In this document: positions 45,197 through 54,430 of the stretch, one piece after another
Numbering within the stretch: position 1 is the first letter of the stretch
Layout of the letters: every line of letters begins with the position of its first letter
Source: an uncultured Myxococcales bacterium
Lineage (GTDB): Bacteria > Myxococcota_A > UBA9042
Assembly: GCA_903896545.1 (NCBI GenBank)
Contig: CAITYF010000100.1
Span: 1-64,000, forward strand
Reading direction: 5' to 3'
Length of the DNA stretch: 64,000 bases
The notes under the pieces: generated by a model
What the model saw: only the letters and a program-made list of their open reading frames with translations
What the model was told of the DNA's origin: nothing
The model's database searches: none
Translations under genes and position numbers: made by a program

Positions 45197-46528
45197 ATGG
45201 CACACGAGGTCGAAGGCGGACGTTTCCAACGCATGGCGCGACTCGCGGGTCTTGCGGCGCGCACCACGCGAGACTTGGCGTCGGCGCGCGCCAAGCAGGT
45301 GCTGACGCAAAGCGATTCCATGCACGTGGGCGAGGCCCTGCGGCCGACCGCGGAACGCATGGTGGAGGTGCTGGGCTCGATGAAGGGCGCGGCGACCAAG
45401 ATGGGGCAGTTCATCAGCCTGGTCGATCAAGAAGTGTTCCCAGCCGAAGCGCGGCAGGCGCTCCAACGGCTCTTGAACCAAGCACCGCAGCGCCTGAGTC
45501 CCGCGGAAGCGCGGCAGGTGATCCTGGACGAGCTCGGTTCGCCGCCCGATGAACTCTTTGCCCAGTTCGATCCCGAACCTTTCGCCGCGGCGTCCATGGG
45601 CCAAGTCCACGGCGCCACGCTGCGCGACGGCCGTGACGTCGTGGTCAAGGTGCAATTTCCAGGCGTGGACAAAGCGATCGAGGCCGATCTGCGCAATGCC
45701 GGCGCGATGACCGCAGCGTTGTCGATGGCGGGTGGCATGTTTGACGCGCGCCGCTACTACGATGAAATCGCGATGACGCTCCGCCGCGAGTTGGATTACC
45801 GCGAGGAGGCCAAGCAGCTCGCCGAATTCGCCCGCGCCTCCGCGCCGTGGCCGGAAATCGCGCTGCCGGAGCATTTCCCGGAATTTTCTTCTTCGCGCGT
45901 GATTACGCTGAGCCGCCTGCGCGGCCCGACGCTCCTGGAATTCGCCAACGATGAGACGCAGTCACCGGAAGCGCGCTTTCGCGTCGCCGAGCAACTCGTG
46001 ATTTCCTCCTGGGGGCCGTTTCTCGCAACCGGCCTCATCCACGCCGATCCACATCCTGGCAACTACATCGTGTGTCCAGATGGACGATTGGGCGTGCTCG
46101 ACTTTGGCGCAACACGGCAGTTGGATCCGCTATTTGTGGATGCATACTGGAAGGTGCTTGACGCCGGGATGGCGCACGAACATCTGGCGCTGCAGCCGTT
46201 GCTGCTGGGCGCGGGCTTTGAGTTGCGTGCCGATCCCGTGCAGACCGAAGAGTGGCTGCAAGCGCTGTCGGCGATTGTCGAGCAACCTACCCGCAAGTCT
46301 TTTTACGATTTTGGCGCCTGCCAGATCGCCGTGGACGTCCGCAAGTTGAGCCAACAGTACCCAGCCATCGCGCTACAGTCGCGGCCGCCTGAGCATAGCC
46401 TGATGTTTTACCGCGCACTTGTCGGCATCGCCGGCGATCTGCGGCTGCTGCGTGCGGCGGGCAACTTCCGCGCAACGACGGCCGACATCATGCGGCGCGC
46501 GCGCGAAAGTTTGGCGACGGCGCAGTAG
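45197..46528 (+). CDS. ABC1/ADCK (UbiB-like) atypical kinase
   Basis: This 443-residue protein has the family hallmark KMGQ (residues 68-71), the nucleotide-site Ala/Gly-rich AAASMGQVHGA, VVVKVQFPGV, then HADPHPGNY near residue 280 and LDFGATRQL near 301. ABC1 proteins support quinone and other lipid metabolism and act as atypical ATPases or kinases. Unlike E. coli UbiB there is no C-terminal transmembrane pair. The start is ATG at 45197. A long upstream open frame lies antisense to the lipoprotein gene and is not real. It is divergent from the MopE-like gene. The physiological role here is unknown. Confidence 0.9.
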   Translation: MAHEVEGGRFQRMARLAGLAARTTRDLASARAKQVLTQSDSMHVGEALRPTAERMVEVLGSMKGAATKMGQFISLVDQEVFPAEARQALQRLLNQAPQRLSPAEARQVILDELGSPPDELFAQFDPEPFAAASMGQVHGATLRDGRDVVVKVQFPGVDKAIEADLRNAGAMTAALSMAGGMFDARRYYDEIAMTLRRELDYREEAKQLAEFARASAPWPEIALPEHFPEFSSSRVITLSRLRGPTLLEFANDETQSPEARFRVAEQLVISSWGPFLATGLIHADPHPGNYIVCPDGRLGVLDFGATRQLDPLFVDAYWKVLDAGMAHEHLALQPLLLGAGFELRADPVQTEEWLQALSAIVEQPTRKSFYDFGACQIAVDVRKLSQQYPAIALQSRPPEHSLMFYRALVGIAGDLRLLRAAGNFRATTADIMRRARESLATAQ

Positions 46529-46555
46529 ACGCGACCCGACGTCGGCGGGCGGAAG

Positions 46556-48544
46556 TCAGAGCGTCAGCGTCATCTGACCCGGTCGGCCTGGGAGCGGGTC
46601 GCCAGAGGCCGGAGACTGCAGGCCCGTGCCGCCCATGCCCGCCTGATTCAGCCAACTGGCCATGAAGATGCCGCCGGGGCTGATGCCGACGCCAGAATCC
46701 GTGCTGAGAATCGCGACGTCGCTGGCCGCCCACGAGGAACCGCCGCCGCCGCCGCCACCGGTGTACGTGTACATCGCCGAGCCGCTGCCGCCGCCGAACC
46801 AGCCCGCGCCGCCGCCGCCGCTGCCGCCGTTCTTTGGGCAGTCAAAGCCGCCTTTCTCGTAGCTGGCGACGCACTTGGCGCTGGGGATATTGCACATGTA
46901 GCCACCGATGCCCGCGCCGCCTGTGTGCGCTTCACCCGTGATGCCGTTCTGGGTGCAGCCGGTGTAGGCGGACAAGTTGCCCTGCTTGCCGCCCGGTCCG
47001 CCAGCCGCCTGCGTTCCGCCCTGTCCACCGCCGCTGTTGGTGTTGACATAATTGTTGGCGGTTCCGGGGCCGCCGTCGCCGCCGATCGAACCGCCGCCGC
47101 CACCCGCGCCTGCCATGGCGCCACCGTTGCAGCCGAAGCAACCGTCCACGCCCGCGCCGCCGCCGCCGCCAATCACGACGATGGCCTGGCCGTTGCGGAA
47201 GACGTAGCTCGCCCCGCCGCCGCCGTTCATCGCGCCGCCTTCGGCCACGCGCAGCTCAATCGCATCGCCCGCGACGACCGGCACCGTGACTTGACCAAAG
47301 CCCGCGCCACCGCCGTTGCCTGGATAGCCGCCACCGCCGCCGCCGCCCCAGATGTTGAGCATCAAGCTGGTCTTGCCCGCGGGCACATTGCCTTTGACGA
47401 TTTGCCCGCCAGCGGAATAGGTCGTCGTGCCGATGGGCAACGTGTCGCCCGTGCAGGCCTGCGCGTTGCAGATCTCGGACTTCTGCGCGTCGCCCACGCA
47501 GGTCGCGCCGCCGCACGCAGGCGCCGGGCTCTCGCAGGTGCGTGTGGAGACCAACGTGCCGCCGCCACAGACTGCCGAACAGGTGCCGGCGACCCACGCG
47601 GACCAACCGCCGTCGACGGGCGTGCACGCCGCGGTGCACTTGCCGGCCACGCAGCTGGAGCCCACGTCGCAGCCGGACGCTTGGTCGTCGACTGTGTTGT
47701 TGCAGTCGTTGTCGATGCCGTCGCAGACCTCTGGTTTCAGCGCGACCAACGTGCACGCGCCCAAGCCGGTGGGCCCGCACATTCGCGTGCCACCGCATTT
47801 GCCGACGACCTTGCCGGAGAGGTCTTTTTGTTCCGCAAAGCACGGCGTCGACAAGGCCAACGCTTTCGCCGCAGGTGTGCAAGGACAGGTTCCCAGCGAC
47901 TTGCCGTCCGCAGCGACGCGCACGCACTGCAACGACTTGGGGCCTTCGGGCGACTGCCCCACCTGACACGCGTACCCATCGGGGCAGTCCGCGGTCACGG
48001 TGCACGAGGCGCCGCAGAAGCTGCCCAACGTCCCTTCGTCCACGCACAGGCTGCCGGTGACGCCCGGGACTTCGCAGTCCTTGGTCGCCGCGCACGGGTA
48101 GCAGAGCTTGCCCCACGTCGGCACGCACACTTGAAGGAGCGCGCCCCCTGCGCCGGTCAACGACGCGCACGTCTCGCCCTTGCCACAGCCCTTGCCGCAC
48201 GGCGTCGCACACCGCTTGCCGTCGGGCGTGTCCAGACACAATCCGTTGGTGCAGTCCGTCGCGCTGCTGCACGAGCAACCCGACGCGCCGGGACACGTCA
48301 GCAAGTCCACGTCGGAACCCGTCGCGTCGGTCAGCGCGTCGGCAACCGTGTCCGCGATCGCGTCCGTCGGCGCGTCCTGCACAGCATCGGCCGTTTTCGC
48401 GTCGGTGCCCGCCGTCGTGTCGCCAAAGCCCAGCGCCACGTCACTCGCGTCGGCCACACCGCCGCCACCGCTTTCCGTCGCGCTCGAACAGCCCCACGTC
48501 GCCACAGCCATCAGGCCGCACAGACACACCGCGTACTTTGTCAT
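46556..48544 (-). CDS. Lipoprotein with thrombospondin-1-like and Gly-rich domains
   Basis: This 662-residue protein has a lipoprotein signal (LMAVATWGCSS) and an Asp/Ala/Thr linker (ADASDVALGFGDTTAGTD). A Cys-rich region resembles the MopE-like neighbour's N-terminus, including CDGIDNDCNNTVDDQ. A thrombospondin type 1-like motif (WSAWVAGTCSAVCGGG) follows. The C-terminal 270 residues are extremely Gly-rich (stretches such as GGGGGGGYPGNGGGAGFG), with beta-strands between, as in Gly-rich adhesins. The start is ATG at 48544. It lies directly after the next lipoprotein gene on the same strand. Extracellular location and adhesion are inferred. Confidence 0.8.
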   Translation of the reverse strand: MTKYAVCLCGLMAVATWGCSSATESGGGGVADASDVALGFGDTTAGTDAKTADAVQDAPTDAIADTVADALTDATGSDVDLLTCPGASGCSCSSATDCTNGLCLDTPDGKRCATPCGKGCGKGETCASLTGAGGALLQVCVPTWGKLCYPCAATKDCEVPGVTGSLCVDEGTLGSFCGASCTVTADCPDGYACQVGQSPEGPKSLQCVRVAADGKSLGTCPCTPAAKALALSTPCFAEQKDLSGKVVGKCGGTRMCGPTGLGACTLVALKPEVCDGIDNDCNNTVDDQASGCDVGSSCVAGKCTAACTPVDGGWSAWVAGTCSAVCGGGTLVSTRTCESPAPACGGATCVGDAQKSEICNAQACTGDTLPIGTTTYSAGGQIVKGNVPAGKTSLMLNIWGGGGGGGYPGNGGGAGFGQVTVPVVAGDAIELRVAEGGAMNGGGGASYVFRNGQAIVVIGGGGGAGVDGCFGCNGGAMAGAGGGGGSIGGDGGPGTANNYVNTNSGGGQGGTQAAGGPGGKQGNLSAYTGCTQNGITGEAHTGGAGIGGYMCNIPSAKCVASYEKGGFDCPKNGGSGGGGAGWFGGGSGSAMYTYTGGGGGGGSSWAASDVAILSTDSGVGISPGGIFMASWLNQAGMGGTGLQSPASGDPLPGRPGQMTLTL

Positions 48545-48621
48545 CGTCGCCCCAAACCGCCGCCGCCCCAGGCGCAGTACGCGCAGGAGACTCTTTTCCC
48601 GCCGGTGCTGTCAAGGTTCGG

Positions 48622-50274
48622 CTACGGGCACTCGCAGCCGGGCACTTGGCAAGTCGCGGCGTTCAGCTTGACCGTCAGCGTGTAATTTAAGCCCTGCGCG
48701 CCACTCCACGTTTCGCCGTCCGCGACGATGATGTACCAGCCTTCCGCCGGCGCCGTGTAGGTCGTGCTGGACTTGGACCCGCAGCTCGACTTGGCCGGAC
48801 ACGCGCTTCCCGATGGCTCGCCGCAACCGTCCGTCGACTGGATGATGACCCAATAGCTCGTGACGGACCCGCCCATGTCGGCAAAACCGCACCATGTGTC
48901 CATATAGCCAGAGAAGTTGATGGAAATCTGCTCGTTTTGGCGCAAAAAGATCCGGTACGTGTGGTCAGAGGCGTCGTTGTAGCACTTGCTCCAGAACTCG
49001 ATGTTGTCATAGCTGTCGCATGTGCTGTCGGAGATCTTGAAGCCGCCGTTCATCGCCACGCTGCGACCGATCACGCGCGCGCTCCCACAGCCAAAACGCG
49101 TCTGGCTGCCGTTCGTGCACGCGTTGGCGGGAAACGCGCAGCCAGCGGTGATGCACGCGTTGGTCGCGGGATCGCACTTGTTGCCGCTGGGGCACGTGTC
49201 CGTGTGGCTGCACGTGCCGCCAGCGCAGGCGTCCGCCGTGCATGCGAGTCCATCGTCGCAATTCGTCGGCGTTCCCGCCACGCAGCTGCCACCGGTGCAG
49301 GCATCACCGGTCGTGCAGCCGTCGCCGTCGCTGCAGGTGGCGCTGTTGGGATTGTGTCCGCAGTTGCCGCTGTCACACGTGTCGTCTGTGCACGCGTTGC
49401 CGTCGTCACAGAGGCCGCCAGAACCCACGCACGCGCCGGCTGTGCACTGGTCGTTGGGCGTGCATGGATTGCCGTCATCGCACGCCGCTGCGTTGTTCGT
49501 GTGCGTGCAACCCGAAGCCGCGGTGCACGCGTCCGCTGTACACGGATTGCTGTCGTCGCAGGTGTTGGGCGTTCCCGCGCAGACGCCGGTGCTGCAGTTG
49601 TCGCCCGATGTGCACGCATTTCCGTCGTCGCACGCGTCGGTCAACGGCGGATGGATGCAGCCTGTCGCAGGGTCACACGCGTCTGCAGTGCACGGATTGT
49701 TGTCATTGCACGGGTAGTTCGTGTGCTGGCAACTGCCGCCTTGGCAGCCGTCGGCCGTGCACGCGTCGCCATCACTGCAGTTCATCAAGGTGCCGGAACA
49801 GTCGCTGATGTTGCAGCTGTCGTTTACGGTGCACGGTTCGCCGTCGTCGCAGCTCTCGTCGGTGAGGCCGTTGCAGTCGTCGTCCACGCCGTTGCACGAT
49901 TCCGGCTTCACCTTGCAGCCCGGAATGTCGGGCTTTTGCCCCGAATCGCTTGCCGCGTCTGTTCCCTGGACGTCGATCGCCGCGTCGATCTGCACATCCG
50001 GCGCGTCCACTTTCGCGTCGGTCAAAGCGTCCACGTCGGTGTGCGTTCCATCTGCGATCGCGCCGTCCGCGGCGTCTGCCTTCACGTCACCGATCACATC
50101 CGCCGCAGTTTGATCGGCCGGCGTGTCCGCGTCGGACTTCCCGTCCTGCTTGCCAAAGACCAGCTTCACGTCGTCAAACTGGCCCGCAGCGTCTGGAACG
50201 TACGCTCCTCCGACGCTGGGCGTTCCGCACGCAACAGCCGTAAATGCCAAGCAGATTGAAAGGAACCAACGCAT
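48622..50274 (-). CDS. Lipoprotein with CTxDxC repeats and PPC-like C-terminus
   Basis: This 550-residue protein has a lipoprotein signal (LAFTAVACGTPS) and a long Asp/Ala/Val linker (ADTPADQTAADVIGDVKAD) of about 100 residues. One CNGVDDDCNGLTDE motif follows. Then come about nine units of the form CDDGxPCTxxDxCxxGxCxG, like the C-terminal units of the blocks in the 33953 lipoprotein. The last 160 residues (IFLRQNEQISINFSGY, GWYIIVADG) resemble a PPC-type domain. These are the hallmarks of the local surface lipoprotein family. It is divergent from the TetR gene. Confidence 0.82.
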   Translation of the reverse strand: MRWFLSICLAFTAVACGTPSVGGAYVPDAAGQFDDVKLVFGKQDGKSDADTPADQTAADVIGDVKADAADGAIADGTHTDVDALTDAKVDAPDVQIDAAIDVQGTDAASDSGQKPDIPGCKVKPESCNGVDDDCNGLTDESCDDGEPCTVNDSCNISDCSGTLMNCSDGDACTADGCQGGSCQHTNYPCNDNNPCTADACDPATGCIHPPLTDACDDGNACTSGDNCSTGVCAGTPNTCDDSNPCTADACTAASGCTHTNNAAACDDGNPCTPNDQCTAGACVGSGGLCDDGNACTDDTCDSGNCGHNPNSATCSDGDGCTTGDACTGGSCVAGTPTNCDDGLACTADACAGGTCSHTDTCPSGNKCDPATNACITAGCAFPANACTNGSQTRFGCGSARVIGRSVAMNGGFKISDSTCDSYDNIEFWSKCYNDASDHTYRIFLRQNEQISINFSGYMDTWCGFADMGGSVTSYWVIIQSTDGCGEPSGSACPAKSSCGSKSSTTYTAPAEGWYIIVADGETWSGAQGLNYTLTVKLNAATCQVPGCECP

Positions 50275-50392
50275 CGGTGTCGCCGCTCGGCCGGTATCGC
50301 CTGCCTTTCAAAGTGTCCGCAACTCGCGAGTGACGTCAAGCGACAAGCGTGTACCGCACGGGGCCTTCACACTCGGCCACACCGATTTGCCC

Positions 50393-50420
50393 TTGACACA
50401 AACCGAACGTTCGTTACATT
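50393..50420 (+). promoter_or_regulatory. Promoter of the tetR-like gene with embedded operator
   Basis: TTGACA at 50393-50398 is a perfect -35 box. TACATT at 50415-50420 is a fair -10 box, with a 16-base spacer. The operator-like palindrome (50405-50416) lies inside the spacer and overlaps the -10 by two bases. This arrangement fits autorepression by the TetR protein encoded from 50466. Confidence 0.7.
50405..50416. promoter_or_regulatory. TetR operator candidate 1
   Basis: GAACG-TT-CGTTA is an inverted repeat with one mismatch. It matches the perfect site at 51104-51115. It is placed between the -35 and -10 boxes. Confidence 0.65.
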
Positions 50421-50465
50421 AAGACCAGCCGCGCATCTACCGCGCGGGAGCCGCATCGAAACGTC

Positions 50466-51104
50466 ATGGCCGCACGACCTAAAGCCAGTGAAGCGCGAGA
50501 CACCCGGACGGAGATCCTCGACGTCGCGCTCGAACTGTTTGCGGACAAAGGCTTTTACGGCGTGAGCATCCGCGACGTGGCGCGCGCAACGGGCGTGGGC
50601 GTGTCGGCCCTCTACCATCATTTTCCCAGCAAAGAAGAGCTTTTTGAGGCCGTGGTCTTTGGCGACGCGCGCGTGGGCTCCAAGCCGACTCTCGGTCCAG
50701 GCGAACCACCGCCGTTTACGGGCGATGCGGATGAACTGAACGTGTACCTCGAGAAGATCATGGTCCACGCCATGGAGCGCTTCGCAACCTCACGTGAACG
50801 AAAGCGTTTTCGCATCTTTCTGTCCGACGGCCCGCGGCTGGCGCTCGACGGCAAGATGAACCTCTTTGATCGCATGCTCGGCGCGCGCAAGCCGATGATC
50901 GACCTGATGGCGCACCTGATGGACCGCAATCTTGTGCGCCGCGCCGATCCGGAACTGACTGCGCTGGGCTTTATCGCGCCGCTGCTCATGTGGCGGCAAC
51001 TGACGGGTATCTCGCCTGATCACATTTGGGTTGAAAGACCGCGAGAATTCGCGCGCCACTGCGTCGACCAATTTCTGCGCGGCGTCGTGCCGCGTCCGGA
51101 ATAG
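50466..51104 (+). CDS. TetR/AcrR family transcriptional regulator
   Basis: This 212-residue protein has an N-terminal helix-turn-helix (residues about 18-62, DVALELFADKGFYGVSIRDV then TGVGVSALYHHFPSKEEL), as in TetR-family repressors. The rest is helical and would hold the ligand pocket and dimer interface. It is the first gene of the ABC-type operon and is preceded by a promoter with an embedded palindrome. A second, perfect palindrome of the same type overlaps its stop codon just before the first permease gene. It probably represses itself and the transport genes and is released by a hydrophobic ligand. The ligand is unknown. Confidence 0.92.
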   Translation: MAARPKASEARDTRTEILDVALELFADKGFYGVSIRDVARATGVGVSALYHHFPSKEELFEAVVFGDARVGSKPTLGPGEPPPFTGDADELNVYLEKIMVHAMERFATSRERKRFRIFLSDGPRLALDGKMNLFDRMLGARKPMIDLMAHLMDRNLVRRADPELTALGFIAPLLMWRQLTGISPDHIWVERPREFARHCVDQFLRGVVPRPE

Positions 51105-51115
51105 AACGTTCGTTC
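51104..51115. promoter_or_regulatory. TetR operator candidate 2
   Basis: GAACG-TT-CGTTC is a perfect inverted repeat with a 2-base centre. It starts at the last base of the tetR stop codon, 38 bases before the first permease gene. It suggests separate control of the transport genes. No clear -35/-10 pair was found beside it. Confidence 0.65.
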
Positions 51116-51153
51116 GATTCGTTTCTCCTGCGTCTGAGCTCTTCGAGGTCGCC

Positions 51154-52383
51154 ATGTTTAGTCTCCTGCAAATCGCCATCCGCAACGTGATGCGCAACAA
51201 ACGCCGAACCGCCATCACGTTGGCAGCGCTGCTCGTCGGCGTGAGCGTCATGGTCAGTATCCGCGGCGCGTTGAACGGCCTGCAACGGTCGCTCGTGCAA
51301 AACGTCGTGTCGGGTCAGACCGGCGCCATTCAGGTGCACCGCGCGGGCTTCTTGAAGAACGTGCTGTCGTCGCCGCTGTCTCTGGACATGCCGCAGGACG
51401 CCGACTTTGAAAAGAAGCTGCTCAGTGTGCCGCACGTCAAGGCCGTTTCGCCGCGGATCCTGTTCGCCGGCATGATCAACGTGGCTGATCAGACGATCTT
51501 CCTCGGCGTGCAGGCGATCGATCCGATCCGCGAGTTTCAGGTCGTGCCACTGCGTCAGGCGACGATGGGCGACAAGGGCCTGATGGAAAGCGGCAAAGTG
51601 CTGGACGCGATGGTCGTTACCGAGCAATTGCAGGGCGCTCTGCAGGGCAGCAAGGTGCCCAAAGACGCACCGGCGGCGATTCTGGCGCCGGACAAGGACG
51701 GCGCGCTTTCGGGTGAAAACGTGACGCTGACCGGCGTGATGAAGTTGAACATGCCCGGCGAAAAGAAAGTCGGCATGGTGCACATTGGCGTGGCGCAGCG
51801 GTTGCTCAAGATGGAAGGTCGGGCGACGGAGTACATCGTGGCGGTGGACGAGATCGAGAACATTCCGCAAGTCGCCGCCGAACTCCGCAAGGCGCTGGGC
51901 AAGGAGTACGAGGTCAGCACGTGGGAGGACATTGCGACGTTTGTGAAGCAGGCGATGCAGCGCCAGAGCATGATTTTGTCGCTCGTCGCGGGCGTGTTCA
52001 TGATCCTCATGCTGCTGGGTGTGGCCAACACGATGCTGATGAGCGTGCTCGACCGCACGCGTGAAATTGGCACGATGATGGCCGTCGGCGTGCGGCGCTC
52101 CAAGATTCTGGGCTTGTTCCTGATGGAAGCGGCGACGATCGGCGCGATGGGCGGCATCGTCGGCGGCGCAGTTGGCAGCGTGATCGTCCTGGCGCTCAAC
52201 GCCCGCGGCATCTCCGTCACGTTCCCCGGCTCCAACGTCCCGTTCACCATTCACCCGTACGTCAGCGCCAGCTACCTCATCAGCATCGTCGCGCTCGCCG
52301 GTATGGGCGCCCTCCTCTTTGCCATTTACCCGGCCTGGCGCGCGAGCCGCCTGCGGCCCGTTGAAGCGCTCGCTGGCGGCTGA
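51154..52383 (+). CDS. FtsX/MacB-type ABC transporter permease 1 (LolC/E-like)
   Basis: This 409-residue protein has a cytosolic N-terminal RNVMRNKRRTAI followed by the first transmembrane helix. A large periplasmic MacB-type domain spans about residues 45-270. Three C-terminal helices follow, with NTMLMSVLDRTREIGTMMAVG, the coupling motif of FtsX-family permeases, and a final YPAWRASRLRPVEAL. The four-helix topology matches LolC/LolE and MacB. GAGG precedes the ATG at 51154. A second permease follows after 32 bases, so the two probably form a heterodimer with the ATPase at 56085. Confidence 0.92.
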   Translation: MFSLLQIAIRNVMRNKRRTAITLAALLVGVSVMVSIRGALNGLQRSLVQNVVSGQTGAIQVHRAGFLKNVLSSPLSLDMPQDADFEKKLLSVPHVKAVSPRILFAGMINVADQTIFLGVQAIDPIREFQVVPLRQATMGDKGLMESGKVLDAMVVTEQLQGALQGSKVPKDAPAAILAPDKDGALSGENVTLTGVMKLNMPGEKKVGMVHIGVAQRLLKMEGRATEYIVAVDEIENIPQVAAELRKALGKEYEVSTWEDIATFVKQAMQRQSMILSLVAGVFMILMLLGVANTMLMSVLDRTREIGTMMAVGVRRSKILGLFLMEAATIGAMGGIVGGAVGSVIVLALNARGISVTFPGSNVPFTIHPYVSASYLISIVALAGMGALLFAIYPAWRASRLRPVEALAGG

Positions 52384-52415
52384 TCTCCCTTTCTTTCGTT
52401 CGTGTCGAGGTTCCC

Positions 52416-53636
52416 ATGTTCCCCATTTTACGCTTGGCATTTCGCAACGTACTCCGCAACAAAGGCCGCGCTGGCTTCACCGTAGGCGCGATCGGCTTCG
52501 CGGTGTTCATGACGCTGTTCCTTGGTTCGTTCGTCCTCGGCTTGGGCAACGCGATGATCGACGACGTCGTGCAGGGCAAAGTCGGCGCGCTGCAGGTCCA
52601 CCGCAAAGGCTACGACGACGTGCGTGAAAACCAGCCGCTCGATCTGGATTTTGCCGAGAAAGGCGATGTCGTCGCGAAGGTGATGCGCGTTCCCGGAGTC
52701 GTCAGCGTCTCGCCGCGCTTGGTTTTTTCTGGCCTCGCCGCCAACGGTTCGCAGTCCACAATGATCGTCGCCACGGCGTTCGATCCGGTCGCTGAATACC
52801 GCACGCTGCCGCGCGCCAACGAATTCCTGGAAGGAAAGCCGCTGGACCCTGCCGTCGCCAATGGCGCCGTGTTCGGTTTGGATCTGGCCAACGCGCTCGA
52901 CTTGAAGAGTGGTTCCGGCGGCACGCTGCAAGCCGCGGCCAAGTCGGGGCAGCAGAACGCGCTCGACTTTGAAATGCGCGGCACGCAAAACAACGGCAAC
53001 GCGTTTGAGTCCAAGCGCAACGTCGCCGTGTCCTTGAAGTGGGCTCAGGACCTGCTCGGCATGGAGGGGCGAATCACCGAACTCGCCGTGCAGACCGTTG
53101 ACCGCGACGGCATTGAGGACGTGGCAGCGGCGATCCGCGTGGCGCTGGGACCGGAGTACGAAGTGCAGACGTGGAAGCAGTTGCGCCCCAATGTGGACGA
53201 CGTCGTGAACTTTCAGCGGCTGATCTTGACGGCGATCTGCTTTATCTTCCTTGTGATTGCCATCATCGGCGTCATCAACACGATGCTGATGTCGGTGTTG
53301 GAGCGCACGCGTGAGATCGGCACCATGATGGCGGTCGGCATGCGCCGCATCCGCATTACCGAACTTTTCTTGTGGGAGGCAGCCGCGCTGGCGTTCATCG
53401 GCACCGCAAGCGGCCTCTCGATCGCGCTCAGTATCATCCTGACGATCGCGGCCAAGGGCGGCGTTCCGGCCAACGCGCCCGGTAGCACCGCCGTCTACCA
53501 CATCGTACCCGCCGTGCCGTTTGGACTCCTCGCGCCGACGATTCTCGCCGCGTTCTTTGGCACCGTCCTGGCCGGCGTCTACCCTTCCTGGCGTGCCGCG
53601 CGCCTCAACCCCGTGGACGCGCTCCGTTCCACCTGA
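52416..53636 (+). CDS. FtsX/MacB-type ABC transporter permease 2 (LolC/E-like)
   Basis: This 406-residue protein has the same layout as the preceding permease: RNVLRNKGRAGFT and first helix, a periplasmic domain with GALQVHRKGYD, and C-terminal helices with INTMLMSVLERTREIGTMM. It ends YPSWRAARLNPVDAL. The two permeases are clearly paralogues, which is the pattern of LolC/LolE rather than the homodimeric MacB. GAGG precedes the ATG. The LolA-like gene follows 35 bases later. Confidence 0.92.
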   Translation: MFPILRLAFRNVLRNKGRAGFTVGAIGFAVFMTLFLGSFVLGLGNAMIDDVVQGKVGALQVHRKGYDDVRENQPLDLDFAEKGDVVAKVMRVPGVVSVSPRLVFSGLAANGSQSTMIVATAFDPVAEYRTLPRANEFLEGKPLDPAVANGAVFGLDLANALDLKSGSGGTLQAAAKSGQQNALDFEMRGTQNNGNAFESKRNVAVSLKWAQDLLGMEGRITELAVQTVDRDGIEDVAAAIRVALGPEYEVQTWKQLRPNVDDVVNFQRLILTAICFIFLVIAIIGVINTMLMSVLERTREIGTMMAVGMRRIRITELFLWEAAALAFIGTASGLSIALSIILTIAAKGGVPANAPGSTAVYHIVPAVPFGLLAPTILAAFFGTVLAGVYPSWRAARLNPVDALRST

Positions 53637-53671
53637 TTCTGCTTCGTTTCTCTCACCTGGAGGATTTGACC

Positions 53672-54400
53672 ATGTTTCGTACCACGCTTCTGACCCTCGC
53701 GATGACCGTGCTGTTGCCGACAGTCGCCTTTGCCGATCCGACCGCCGAAGAACTGCTGAAAAAGTACGACAGCGTGATGGGACCGGAGAATTTTTCGGCA
53801 ACCATCCTGATGACCGCGCACCGCGATGACGGCACAACGCGGGCGTACAAGATGAGCATGTTGAAGAAAGGCGATGACAAGTTCCGCGCGACCTTTGCTG
53901 AACCCGCCGCTGTGCGCGGCCAGGAGATGCTGCGTCAGGGCGACAATTTGTGGGTTTACATGCCCAACCTCAAGCGCGCGGTGCGTTTGGCCAACCGCGA
54001 CTCGTTTCAGGGCGGCGACTTCAACAACGCCGACGTCCTGCGCGTCAACTATCAGGCGGATTACTCGGCCAAAGTGATTGCCGATTCCGGGCGAGCGGAC
54101 GCGTGGCTGATCGAATTGCACGCGAAGACCAAGGAAGCCGCGTACGACATGATCAAATTGTGGATGCGCAAGTCCGACTCGCAGCCAGTCAAGGGCGAGT
54201 ACTACACGGCGTCCGGCAAGATGCTGCGCGCGGCGGAATTCAGCGACTTCAAGCCGTTCAGCGGACTCGTGCGGCCAGGCAAAATCAGCATGAAGAACAT
54301 GCTCGCCACGCAGCGCTACAGCACCATGACGTGGGACGCGATGGACAGCAAAGTGAACCCACCGAGCGGCAAGTTCGTGCTGGACGATTTGGGCCGCTAA
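53672..54400 (+). CDS. LolA-like outer membrane lipoprotein-sorting protein
   Basis: This 242-residue protein has a signal peptide (LPTVAFA-DPT) and the LolA-like fold: ELLKKYDSVMG at the start, then RGQEMLRQGDNLWVYMPNLK and GGDFNNADVLRVNY. This is the signature of the LolA_like (PF17131-type) group found next to RND or ABC transporters. Such proteins have a hydrophobic cavity that carries acyl chains across the periplasm. There is no lipobox, so it is soluble in the periplasm. GGAGG precedes the ATG at 53672. An in-frame TTG 6 bases upstream is less likely. The context makes it the carrier of this operon. Confidence 0.9.
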   Translation: MFRTTLLTLAMTVLLPTVAFADPTAEELLKKYDSVMGPENFSATILMTAHRDDGTTRAYKMSMLKKGDDKFRATFAEPAAVRGQEMLRQGDNLWVYMPNLKRAVRLANRDSFQGGDFNNADVLRVNYQADYSAKVIADSGRADAWLIELHAKTKEAAYDMIKLWMRKSDSQPVKGEYYTASGKMLRAAEFSDFKPFSGLVRPGKISMKNMLATQRYSTMTWDAMDSKVNPPSGKFVLDDLGR

Positions 54401-54430
54401 GCAGGCCTCCAGACGGAACAGGAGTACGCG

